14,137 nucleotides of DNA from Lachnospiraceae bacterium (GCA_029068665.1 JAIECC010000177.1:1-14137); one strand, 5' to 3'. Counted from the stretch's first letter, positions 7,174 to 14,137 are shown. Translations and numbers: made by a program. The notes: generated by a model from the sequence alone, not told the origin.

Positions 7174-7745
7174 TTTCCTTCTCCTTCCATAGATATCCTC
7201 CTTTCCTCCGCCTGAAATACTTCGTCCAGCCAGTCTGCCAGTTCCCTTGCTCTTGGGTCCTGATTAATGTACATCGTATTACCTTCTCCTCTCAAAGTAA
7301 CTACCTTCAATTCTCCATCACTGTTATAATAATACCCGTACCACATTTCTTCCGGTTTCACAACAGTCAGCATATCCTCCTCGATAAGCACTTCATTATT
7401 CTCCCCATTCACGATTTCTTGCAGTATCTGCCACTTTTCCTGCAATACATCCACATCAACAGTTCCTACTACTTCATAATCCAGCTCTGCTTTTATACTT
7501 TCATACTGTTCCATCAAGTCCTTTGCTGTATACTGCTGATATGCTTCATCTCTGCTATGGCAGATAGTTCCGTCCTGCTCAATCCACCAGGTATCATATG
7601 GTGGTATATCCCTAGTGCCAAAGTAATCCATGTAATATAAATATTCAAATACTATCTCCGGCATCTCTATTTCCTGCTGTTGGCTACAGCCGGACAAAGA
7701 CAGCAACAAGCTCATACATATAAAAAACACCCAAAGCCGTTTCAT
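7170..7745 (-). CDS. Lipoprotein paralogue, second in the array
   Basis: At 191 residues this is the longest copy. It has the LSGC lipobox (cysteine 20) and the shared exported domain. Its variable segment carries two small insertions relative to its siblings: FGTRDIPPYD before the WWIEQDGTI strand and AYQQYTAKD after CHSRDE. Both map to the same short central region where all copies differ. The N-terminal block (MPEIVFEYLY) matches the last copy and the C-terminal block (VLIEEDML, EEMWYG, LKVVTLRG) matches the third, so it looks like a recombinant. The tail ends in ISMEGEGK, whose codons form the ribosome binding site of the next gene. Both ends overlap neighbours as ATGA. Function is unknown. 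Confidence 0.85.
   Translation of the reverse strand: MKRLWVFFICMSLLLSLSGCSQQQEIEMPEIVFEYLYYMDYFGTRDIPPYDTWWIEQDGTICHSRDEAYQQYTAKDLMEQYESIKAELDYEVVGTVDVDVLQEKWQILQEIVNGENNEVLIEEDMLTVVKPEEMWYGYYYNSDGELKVVTLRGEGNTMYINQDPRARELADWLDEVFQAEERRISMEGEGK
7176..7186 (-). promoter_or_regulatory. Ribosome binding site inside the second copy's tail
   Basis: The minus strand reads AAGGAGAAGGA followed by AAATGA. The purine run encodes the EGEG end of the second copy and serves the ATG of the third copy. Confidence 0.62.
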
Positions 7746-8299
7746 TTTCCTTCTCCTTCCATAGATAGCCTTCTTTCCTCCGCCTGAAATACTTCGTCCA
7801 GCCAGTCTGCCAGTTCCCTTGCCCTTGGGTCCTGATTAATGTACATCGTATTACCTTCCCCTCTCAAAATGACTACTTCCAATTCTCCATCACTGTTATA
7901 ATAATACCCATACCACTTTTCTCTCGGTTTTACGACAGTTAGCATATCCTCCTCAAGAAGCACTTCATTATTCTCTCCATTCACGATTTCTTGCAGTATC
8001 TCCCATTTTTCCTGCAATACATCCACGTCAACAGTTCCTACCACTTCATAATCCAGTTCTGCTTTTATGCTTTCATATTGCTCCATCAAGCCTGCAGCTG
8101 ATTGATATGTTTCATCTCTGCTATGACAGATAGTTCCATCTTGCTCAATCCACCAGATATCATACGGTGGAACCTCTTGGTAATCAAGGTGATAAAAATA
8201 TCTAAATACCATCTCCGGCATCTCTATTTCCTGCTGTTGACTACAACCGGACAAAGACAGCAACAAACTCATACATATAATAATTAATACCTTTTTCAT
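7742..8299 (-). CDS. Lipoprotein paralogue, first in the array, adjacent to the protease gene
   Basis: This 185-residue paralogue starts 24 bases after the stop of the S8 protease gene, close enough to share its transcript. Its signal peptide differs from the other three (MKKVLIIICMSLLLSLSGC, cysteine 19), though the mature domain is the same. The variable segment reads CHSRDETYQSAAG. The N-terminal block (MPEMVFRYFY) matches the third copy, and the C-terminal block (VLLEEDML, KWYG, LEVVILRG) matches the last copy. The ribosome binding site is a purine-rich AGGGGGAAGGG in the short gap. The tail ends in LSMEGEGK, which encodes the ribosome binding site of the second copy. With its distinct signal sequence this may be the ancestral copy, but that is inference. 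Function is unknown. Confidence 0.85.
   Translation of the reverse strand: MKKVLIIICMSLLLSLSGCSQQQEIEMPEMVFRYFYHLDYQEVPPYDIWWIEQDGTICHSRDETYQSAAGLMEQYESIKAELDYEVVGTVDVDVLQEKWEILQEIVNGENNEVLLEEDMLTVVKPREKWYGYYYNSDGELEVVILRGEGNTMYINQDPRARELADWLDEVFQAEERRLSMEGEGK
7748..7758 (-). promoter_or_regulatory. Ribosome binding site inside the first copy's tail
   Basis: The minus strand reads AAGGAGAAGGA followed by AAATGA, identical to the junction between the second and third copies. It encodes the EGEG end of the first copy and drives the second. Confidence 0.62.
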
Positions 8300-8323
8300 A
8301 TACCCTTCCCCCTAAAACTTCGC

Positions 8324-11300
8324 TTAAAATCCTACTTTATTGTAAGGTACAATTCCCTCTTCGGTCAGTTCAAACACATACCAGGAGGTTCCGGTCTGAT
8401 GGGGCACCGGATAAACAGCTGCCAGATGATTCCCCTGATACACACGGACCACTGCTCCGGAAGCTGCCAGTTCACTGCTAAGCGGATTTCCCCGATTGGT
8501 GTAATCCTCTACCGTGTATTGGAACACTCCATTCTGTAACCGGGTCTCATTCACTTTAAAAGTTATGGTTTCCGGTCCATAACCGGAGCGGTCATCCCGG
8601 TCCAGACGGGCAATCACAAGACTGCCCTCCTTTCCGGTTCTTTTATGATAATAGACATGAAACTGCTGAACCCCATTCTTATTATAAGTCAAATGAGCAT
8701 CCAGGTCCTGAGGGGTATCTCCCCAGGTCAGGACAATGCGGTATTCATAATTTGCCAAAACGGGAACCAGAACAAAGAACTGGGTATCAGAACCCCTTCC
8801 GGCTGTAGCCACCACATTATAATGGTCTGTGATATATCCGCTTCTCACGATTTCAATCGTATAGCAGCCTAAGGGCAGATTCATGGTAAAGGCTCCTGAC
8901 TGATCTGTCGTTTCCATCAGAAGCTGTCCCTTCTGATCGGTTACATAGCTACCGCCGGTATTATTCCAGCCCGGTCTTACCCTGACACTGGCATTCGCCA
9001 CAGCGTCACCATCTAAAGCATTCCTGACAATCCCTTCTACCTGTGCCGTCGTCTCTTCGCTTTTCCACGGAACCACAACCGTAGTCTCCATATAGGTGGT
9101 TTCATCCGGCAGGATGACTATATCCCTGATTACAAAGGGCAGATAACCTTCTGCATATATATTCAGGCTATAGGTCCCCTGTGTCAATATGATTTCATAG
9201 TTCCCGTTTTTATCCGTACTTCCGAAGGTATAATAATCCTCCAGATTGGATTCTCCCGTACTGGTTCGATATGCAGTAAGCTTTACATTCTCCAATGGCA
9301 TCCCGGTCTCATCTGTCACGATGCCGGTCAGGATACCGCTGGGCAGTATAACATCCGGGTTATCGCCACCAGTCTGAAATGCCTCCCTAACACAGGCATG
9401 GGCATCCGGTATCCCATAGCTATAACCATGGGCATCCAGCACTGTTGTATAGGTATAGTTACATATAATCTGCTTCACCCGCTTGCCGCTGATACGGGGA
9501 TTTGCCTGATAGAGCATGCCGGCGATACCGGCGATATAGGGGGCAGCCATGGATGTACCAAAAGAACGACCATAGCCTGCTACAGATATATTACTGTATA
9601 ACCCTGCGGGAATGGTACTGAGAATCTCTACCCCCGGTGCACATACATCCACACGGGTTCCAACATTGCTGAATGCAGCATAGGCATACCGGAGGCTGTC
9701 CGCATCCGTATTCCCCCCTGCTCGAAGCTGAACTGCTCCCACTGTAATAATCCTTGCTTTTACCTCCGGCTGCTCAATGGCATTGAGAAAATTATTATAA
9801 TATGCCAAAACATGACCGCGTATCCTGTTTTCCTCTAAATCTTCATCTTCCCATTCATTATAACCATAGATGGATGTATCATCAACGCAATAAAATTCAT
9901 TTTCCTGATTTCCTGCCGCTACTACAATGACAAAATCATAGCCCTGAAGAATCAGCTTCTGTAAAAATCCCTCCATGATTTTTGCATTGGCTTCTACGTA
10001 GTTTCTAGCATTTTGATTTCCACGAGAAGCGGCAAAGCTCTGAATCTTTCCTGTATATCTGCTGACATTAATCACCTTTACATGATTTCCCACCAGATTT
10101 GCAAAGGCATACTTATACTCCATAACTGTCTGCATATTGTCAATATCATTATCCACTGCATAGGCATACAGCCTGCTGTCTGTCACCACACCGGAGATAC
10201 CGATGCCATTGTCATGACCTGCCGCCATAATCCCTGCTACATGAGTACCATGAAAACCATTGATTTCACTGCTATTATGGAACACCTGATCAAAAAACAA
10301 ATCCTCATGACCTTCATCAAACATATCATCTATTACGCCTATACGAACCGGCTGGAATTCCTCCCGATAGTCCCATGCACTTGGCACCCGTAGTGCCTCC
10401 AGTCCCCAGTTGTAGCCACCGGGCCGGGCCTCGCTCCAGTCTTCCTTCTGATATAGGGTATCATCGGTAGTGACCATATCCTCACCTGATTCTGTTACCG
10501 TATTCAGAGAGGTGCTTTCCACAAAGCTGAAGCTGTCCCAGTATGCCAGCATAATCTCCAGCTCCTCCGGAGTCTGCTCCTGCCGGAATTCCAATTGATA
10601 ATCATTGGTTAATTCTATGTATCCTACAATATCTGCCTCCACATCAGCAGCAAGCTCCTCAAACATACCTTTATCTGCACCCGGCAAGGCACTAACTAAT
10701 ATCTGATTCCGTACATAGATAATCCCGGTATCCGGATTGGTAACAATATCCTCCCGGCAGGGCTGTTTAAAATATGCCTCGCCAATATCCTCCAGGGGTT
10801 CCGGCTCCCGTACCGGCGGTTCCGGTTGATTCGGCTGGTCCGGCTCCTCCGGTTCCTCCGTACTGCCGGAAGCTCCCGATCGGAGAGAACGAATCTGATA
10901 GCCGGAAGGCTCCAGACCTGCATCTGCCGAAGTACAGGTAAAGCCAAGCACCACCTGCTGCCCCGGCTCAATATTGGAATTATACCCTGCATTCTTAATT
11001 ATATAATGGTGGTTTTCCTTTGAAAGAAGCTCTGCTGTCCAAAAGCTTTCCACCTGGTTTTCAAAATCAAACTCCAGAATCCAGTCCTCACATACAGTTT
11101 CTGACCGGTTTTCAATACGAATTTCCCCATTCAATCCCCCTTCAAAGACATCCGTCACCAGATACAGCACCTCAAGTCCATCCATACCTGCCACCGGCTC
11201 ACTGTTCAATACCTGAAAGTCTTCCGGCACATGCATTTCTTCCTTATAAACTGCCGTATAGCCAAAGGTCACGCTTTCTCCCGGAGGGATATCCTGATTA

Positions 11301-11677
11301 TACTGCATATGCTTAATCATATATCGCTCTCCATCCTGTTCATATAAGACTCCATTCCACAGGTCTACTATGGTATCCCCGGTAGTAAAGGTCAGATACC
11401 AGCTTTCAATAGGGACCTCCCCGGTATTGGTAATGGTAACAGTGGCACTGTAGTGTCCCTCCCATTGGGAATGCACTGCTATGGACACCTCATGGGCTTC
11501 TTCCAAATCCTCTGTCAGTCCGGTTATCCTTTCCCCAGTCAGGCTCTCGTCACATGTCATGACCTCTGCACCCGGACACGCTCCATATATACTGCCAGAG
11601 CCAAAGACCTCCAGCATCAGAATCATACCTGCTGCAATGCTGAGAAATTGTTTTCCCCATTTACCCATTCTCCTCAT
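8324..11677 (-). CDS. Large exported subtilisin-like (S8) protease with CBM2-like and CarboxypepD_reg-like domains
   Basis: This 1117-residue serine protease is predicted to act outside the cell. The order is: signal peptide (about 1-33); two CBM2-like beta domains (about 64-158 and 168-265), each with an N-x-x-Y-x-I-x-x-x-x-YN-x-x-I-x-PG pattern or close variant; a Glu/Pro-rich linker (268-296); and an I9-like propeptide (about 319-394). The S8 domain (about 426-765) follows, with Asp450 (GVIDDMFD), His476 (HGTHVAG), oxyanion Asn590 (VVAAGNQ) and Ser709 (GTSMAAP). Then come two CarboxypepD_reg-like domains (about 781-867, 878-974) and a YfaP-like end domain (LTWGDTPQDLDAHL, about 977-1117). 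The triad is intact. The ATG at 11677 follows AAAGGAGG by 7 bases; an upstream ATG would spoil the signal peptide. The substrate is unknown. It probably shares a transcript with four lipoprotein genes. Confidence 0.93.
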   Translation of the reverse strand: MRRMGKWGKQFLSIAAGMILMLEVFGSGSIYGACPGAEVMTCDESLTGERITGLTEDLEEAHEVSIAVHSQWEGHYSATVTITNTGEVPIESWYLTFTTGDTIVDLWNGVLYEQDGERYMIKHMQYNQDIPPGESVTFGYTAVYKEEMHVPEDFQVLNSEPVAGMDGLEVLYLVTDVFEGGLNGEIRIENRSETVCEDWILEFDFENQVESFWTAELLSKENHHYIIKNAGYNSNIEPGQQVVLGFTCTSADAGLEPSGYQIRSLRSGASGSTEEPEEPDQPNQPEPPVREPEPLEDIGEAYFKQPCREDIVTNPDTGIIYVRNQILVSALPGADKGMFEELAADVEADIVGYIELTNDYQLEFRQEQTPEELEIMLAYWDSFSFVESTSLNTVTESGEDMVTTDDTLYQKEDWSEARPGGYNWGLEALRVPSAWDYREEFQPVRIGVIDDMFDEGHEDLFFDQVFHNSSEINGFHGTHVAGIMAAGHDNGIGISGVVTDSRLYAYAVDNDIDNMQTVMEYKYAFANLVGNHVKVINVSRYTGKIQSFAASRGNQNARNYVEANAKIMEGFLQKLILQGYDFVIVVAAGNQENEFYCVDDTSIYGYNEWEDEDLEENRIRGHVLAYYNNFLNAIEQPEVKARIITVGAVQLRAGGNTDADSLRYAYAAFSNVGTRVDVCAPGVEILSTIPAGLYSNISVAGYGRSFGTSMAAPYIAGIAGMLYQANPRISGKRVKQIICNYTYTTVLDAHGYSYGIPDAHACVREAFQTGGDNPDVILPSGILTGIVTDETGMPLENVKLTAYRTSTGESNLEDYYTFGSTDKNGNYEIILTQGTYSLNIYAEGYLPFVIRDIVILPDETTYMETTVVVPWKSEETTAQVEGIVRNALDGDAVANASVRVRPGWNNTGGSYVTDQKGQLLMETTDQSGAFTMNLPLGCYTIEIVRSGYITDHYNVVATAGRGSDTQFFVLVPVLANYEYRIVLTWGDTPQDLDAHLTYNKNGVQQFHVYYHKRTGKEGSLVIARLDRDDRSGYGPETITFKVNETRLQNGVFQYTVEDYTNRGNPLSSELAASGAVVRVYQGNHLAAVYPVPHQTGTSWYVFELTEEGIVPYNKVGF

Positions 11678-11773
11678 CCCGAATCCTCCTTTGTACATCA
11701 TTTGATACACCTGCTGCTTTTATTTTTGTTTCCTCTGAATTTTTCTCTATTCTTTTAAAACCTCTATATTTGT

Positions 11774-11801
11774 ATTGTATCAAATTACTTCCAGAAATCA
11801 A
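11774..11801 (-). promoter_or_regulatory. Candidate sigma-A promoter of the protease-lipoprotein operon
   Basis: On the minus strand, TTGATT (11796-11801) is separated by 16 bases from TACAAT (11774-11779). Transcription would start near 11767, giving a leader of about 90 bases before the protease ATG. The leader is A-rich and I see no riboswitch or strong hairpin in it. Confidence 0.42.
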
Positions 11802-11824
11802 GATAAAAAAATCAAAGCTAAACA

Positions 11825-11885
11825 GAAAAAGGCTCAGGAACTGCAAGCCCATTTATCCGGGCATATTCTTGCAATTCCCAAGCCT
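11825..11885 (-). terminator. Intrinsic terminator of the trp operon
   Basis: Arms at 11830-11847 and 11868-11885 pair over 18 positions. The three non-Watson-Crick positions are all G-U in the minus-strand RNA but C-A type mismatches on the plus strand. GCCC/GGGC (11847-11850 with 11859-11862) pairs inside the loop. The minus-strand RNA continues with UUUUU (11825-11829). It lies 29 bases after the trpA stop, so it ends the trp transcript and insulates the protease gene downstream. Confidence 0.88.
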
Positions 11886-11914
11886 TAATCACATCAATCA
11901 ATCCGGTATTCCAG

Positions 11915-12691
11915 TTATGGACGATTGGCAGCAGCCTTCATGTCGGCCACGTATTCTCCTACTGCCTCTACACTGTCTCTCCCCTCTGCGGCAATCATTT
12001 TCACTATGGCACTTCCCACAATGACACCGTCACTGATTTTTGCCATATCCTCTGCCTGCTTTGGTGTGGCAATGCCGAAACCGATGGCAACGGGAAGATC
12101 CGTTACCTCCCTTACCAAAGCAACCATGCCTCCTACATCAGAAGTGATTTCGCTTCTGACACCGGTGACTCCCATAGAGGATACACAGTAGATAAAGCCC
12201 TCTGCTTCTTTGGCAATGGTCTTGATCCGCTCCTTAGATGTGGGGGCAATCAGGGAAATTAATTCAATGCCATACTGCTTACACAAGTCCTTTAATTCAT
12301 CCTTCTCCTCAAAAGGCAGGTCCGGTACGATTACACCGTCAATTCCAACTTTTTTACAATTGCTTAAGAACCGTTCACTGCCATAGCTGTAAATCGGATT
12401 CAGATAGGTCATAAACACCAAAGGAATCTTTATCTCCTTCCGCACCCGCTCTACTAAATCAAATAATTGATCGGTGGTACAGCCGGCATCCAATGCCCTC
12501 TTATCTGCTTCCTGAATCACCGGTCCTTCTGCAATAGGGTCCGAGAAAGGAATGCCGATTTCAATCAAATCTGCCCCCTTTGCCGCCATCTCATATAGCA
12601 GCCGCTCTGTTGTCTCAAGGTCCGGGTCACCGCCGGTCACAAATGGTATAAACGCTTTTCCATTGGTAAATGCATCCTGTATTCTACTCAT
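11915..12691 (-). CDS. trpA: Tryptophan synthase alpha subunit
   Basis: TrpA cleaves indole-3-glycerol phosphate to indole and glyceraldehyde 3-phosphate and passes indole through a tunnel to TrpB in the alpha2-beta2 complex. The 258-residue TIM barrel is of family length. It shows FIPFVTGGDPD (14-24), the catalytic glutamate at E44 in LIEIGIPFSDP, and the phosphate-binding end of the barrel near IGFGIATPKQ and VIVGSAIV. The residue equivalent to the second catalytic acid of the E. coli enzyme (Asp60) is glutamate here (E55 in DPIAEGP), an acid-for-acid change. The ATG overlaps the end of trpB by 8 bases and has a GGAG site about 9 bases upstream inside trpB, so the two are probably translationally coupled. 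It is the last gene of the operon. Confidence 0.97.
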   Translation of the reverse strand: MSRIQDAFTNGKAFIPFVTGGDPDLETTERLLYEMAAKGADLIEIGIPFSDPIAEGPVIQEADKRALDAGCTTDQLFDLVERVRKEIKIPLVFMTYLNPIYSYGSERFLSNCKKVGIDGVIVPDLPFEEKDELKDLCKQYGIELISLIAPTSKERIKTIAKEAEGFIYCVSSMGVTGVRSEITSDVGGMVALVREVTDLPVAIGFGIATPKQAEDMAKISDGVIVGSAIVKMIAAEGRDSVEAVGEYVADMKAAANRP

Positions 12692-13874
12692 AAATCTTCA
12701 CTCCTCTGTATCTTGCTATTGCCGCTACATCCTTATCCCCACGGCCGGAAATATTAACAACGACGATTTTATCCTTCGGTAATGTCTTTGCGTATTTCAT
12801 GGCATAGGCTATGGCATGAGAGCTTTCGATTGCCGGGATGATTCCTTCCAGTCTGGACAAATATTCAAATGCCTGTACTGCTTCTTCGTCTGTAATCGGT
12901 ACGTACTTTGCCCGTCCGGTCTCATGAAGCATGGCATGCTCCGGTCCGATTCCCGGATAATCCAGACCTGCGGAAATCGAATACACCGGTGCAATCTGTC
13001 CGAATTCATTCTGGCAGAACAGGGACTTCATCCCATGGAAAATACCCTTGGTGCCGTTGGCAATGGTAGCTGCATTCTTTGGATTGTCCACACCCAGTCC
13101 TGCTGCCTCACAGCCGATTAACTCTACTTCCTTTTCCGGAATGAATTCATAAAAGGCTCCCATGGCATTGCTGCCGCCGCCTACACAGGCAATCACTGCA
13201 TCCGGCAGCTTTCCTTCCCGTTCCATCAGCTGTGCTTTTATCTCTTTTCCAATCACGCTCTGGAAATCACGAACAATCATTGGAAACGGATGAGGTCCCA
13301 TAACCGAACCCAATACATACAGGGTATCGTCTACCCGTTTGGACCATTCCCGCATGGTTTCATTGACCGCATCCTTCAGGGTCATGGTTCCGCTGGTTAC
13401 CGGATGAACCTTGGCTCCCAGCAATTCCATACGGAATACATTCAAAGCCTGACGCTCCGTATCTTCTTTTCCCATGAAGATTTCACATTCCATATCCATC
13501 AATGCTGCGGCGGTTGCGGTTGCCACGCCATGCTGACCGGCTCCGGTTTCTGCAATTACTCTGGTCTTACCCATACGCTTTGCCAGCAATACCTGTCCCA
13601 GCACGTTATTAATCTTATGGGAACCGGTGTGATTCAGGTCTTCCCTCTTTAAATAAATCTTGGCACCGCCTAGGTCTTCTGTCATACGCTTTGCATAATA
13701 CAGCATGGACGGACGTCCGGCATAATTCCGCATCAAATCATCCAGCTCCCGGATAAACTCCGGATCATTTTTATAATGCTCATATGCCTCTTCCACCTCA
13801 TGCACTGCGGTCATGAGGGTTTCCGGTACATACTGTCCGCCGTATTCTCCAAATCTGCCTGCTTTCTCACTCAT
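12684..13874 (-). CDS. trpB: Tryptophan synthase beta subunit
   Basis: TrpB is the pyridoxal-phosphate enzyme that condenses indole with serine to give tryptophan. The 396 residues match the TrpB1 form that pairs with TrpA. Visible features: the FGEYGGQYVPETL start (8-20), the PLP lysine K87 in NHTGSHKINN, the catalytic glutamate E109 in AETGAGQHG, the phosphate-cup GGGSNAMG (232-239), and SGRGDKD near the C-terminus. These sit at E. coli numbering, so there are no insertions before them. The ATG at 13874 is preceded by a weak purine stretch (GAGAG) rather than a full AGGAGG. It lies 82 bases after the trpF stop, and I see no terminator in that gap, so trpF-trpB-trpA is likely one transcript. 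Confidence 0.98.
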   Translation of the reverse strand: MSEKAGRFGEYGGQYVPETLMTAVHEVEEAYEHYKNDPEFIRELDDLMRNYAGRPSMLYYAKRMTEDLGGAKIYLKREDLNHTGSHKINNVLGQVLLAKRMGKTRVIAETGAGQHGVATATAAALMDMECEIFMGKEDTERQALNVFRMELLGAKVHPVTSGTMTLKDAVNETMREWSKRVDDTLYVLGSVMGPHPFPMIVRDFQSVIGKEIKAQLMEREGKLPDAVIACVGGGSNAMGAFYEFIPEKEVELIGCEAAGLGVDNPKNAATIANGTKGIFHGMKSLFCQNEFGQIAPVYSISAGLDYPGIGPEHAMLHETGRAKYVPITDEEAVQAFEYLSRLEGIIPAIESSHAIAYAMKYAKTLPKDKIVVVNISGRGDKDVAAIARYRGVKIYE

Positions 13875-13956
13875 TGTATTCTCTCACTTTCTTACCTTTT
13901 CTTATTTATAATTCTTACTGCTATCTGCTTCTTTCTCAGCCTTTATTTCCGTCAGC

Positions 13957-14137
13957 TTATGCAGGGCTCTGCCCGGCTGTCCGAACCCGTTGGATGACTT
14001 CTTTTACTTTTTGATAATCCTTGAAGCCATCGGTTTCTACACTGCTGCTGATATCCACGGCATAGGGGTGCCATTTCTGAATGATATCTTCTACATTTTC
14101 ACCGGAAACCCCTCCTGCCAGAAAATAAGGCCGGTAT
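13957..14137 (-). CDS. trpF: Phosphoribosylanthranilate isomerase, C-terminal part (cut by window edge)
   Basis: Only the last 59 codons and the stop are present; the 5' part lies beyond the right edge. The translated piece begins YRPYFLAGGVSGENVEDII and contains WHPYAVDISSSVETDGFKD. This is the C-terminal phosphate-binding signature of TrpF (LAGG...NV... then VD-SS-VE-G-KD). TrpF is a TIM-barrel isomerase that converts phosphoribosylanthranilate to the carboxyphenylamino-deoxyribulose phosphate, two steps before the TrpB reaction. Its position directly before trpB fits a trp operon order. The last bases of the window leave an incomplete codon. Confidence 0.93.
   Translation of the reverse strand, partial: YRPYFLAGGVSGENVEDIIQKWHPYAVDISSSVETDGFKDYQKVKEVIQRVRTAGQSPA

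Larger units (their letters stand above)
6089..8299 (-). repeat. Tandem array of four paralogous lipoprotein genes
   Basis: Four units of about 530-575 bases follow each other head to tail with no spacer, and each unit is one complete lipoprotein gene. Long stretches are near-identical in DNA, especially the part encoding DYEVVGTVDV through the PRARELADWLDEV end. The unit junctions are equivalent, all TCAT on the plus strand (ATGA overlaps). This indicates tandem duplication of a single gene. The patchwork of shared variants points to later recombination between copies. Confidence 0.93.

Noticed and set aside
6089..8299. Possible assembly artefact producing the four-copy array
   Set aside because: The copies differ at many positions, including in-frame length changes, and all four frames are intact, so they look like genuine separate genes. 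The exact copy number still depends on assembly quality.
10013..10393. 126-codon open frame on the plus strand within the protease gene
   Set aside because: It lies wholly antisense to the catalytic domain, which has clear conserved motifs. Its own translation shows no recognisable domain or ribosome binding site.
11560..11590. Cysteine after the protease signal peptide (SIYGAC) read as a lipobox
   Set aside because: A tyrosine at -3 and no Leu/Val/Ile there make it a poor lipobox. Ordinary signal peptidase cleavage near this alanine is more likely, although lipidation cannot be excluded.
13875..13956. Gap between trpF and trpB as a possible attenuator or terminator
   Set aside because: No convincing hairpin or leader peptide rich in tryptophan was found. 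Any trp leader would lie before the first gene, outside the window.

Overview
The window looks like chromosome of a low-to-moderate GC Gram-positive anaerobe of the Clostridia, most likely a Lachnospiraceae-type organism. This is inferred from strong AGGAGG-type ribosome binding sites, Firmicutes-style lipoprotein signal peptides, an MscL carrying a C-terminal zinc ribbon, a VanZ-family protein, and the general style of the housekeeping proteins. No rRNA, tRNA, CRISPR array, transposase or phage gene was seen.

Layout. At the left edge, a plus-strand VanZ-family membrane protein (its 5' end may lie outside the window) converges on a minus-strand pair, tatD then rsmA (ksgA), with stop codons overlapping by 4 bases. 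A divergent intergenic region (about 2299-2487) separates tatD from a plus-strand lipoprotein that starts at TTG. A bidirectional terminator at 3230-3284 ends that gene and the convergent mscL. Further minus-strand genes follow: a 143-residue two-helix membrane protein and a 506-residue multi-spanning membrane protein with a PH-like cytosolic region and a beta-rich C-terminal domain. Each of these has its own plausible promoter.

The most distinctive part is 6045-11801, one apparent minus-strand transcription unit. It starts from a candidate promoter at 11774-11801. Its first gene is a 1117-residue exported subtilisin-like (S8) protease with two CBM2-like domains in front of its propeptide and three beta-type domains behind its catalytic domain. 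After a 24-base gap come four tandem paralogous lipoprotein genes, each overlapping the next as ATGA. The four copies are mosaics of one another, differ most in a short central segment, and use the C-terminal codons of each upstream copy as the Shine-Dalgarno sequence of the next. A hairpin at 6045-6077 closes the unit. I know of no described system with this arrangement. A functional link between protease and lipoproteins is inferred from gene order only.

At the right edge is the end of a tryptophan operon on the minus strand: trpF (3' part only), trpB and trpA. trpB and trpA overlap by 8 bases, and a strong terminator follows (11830-11885). The terminator separates the biosynthetic operon from the protease-lipoprotein unit.
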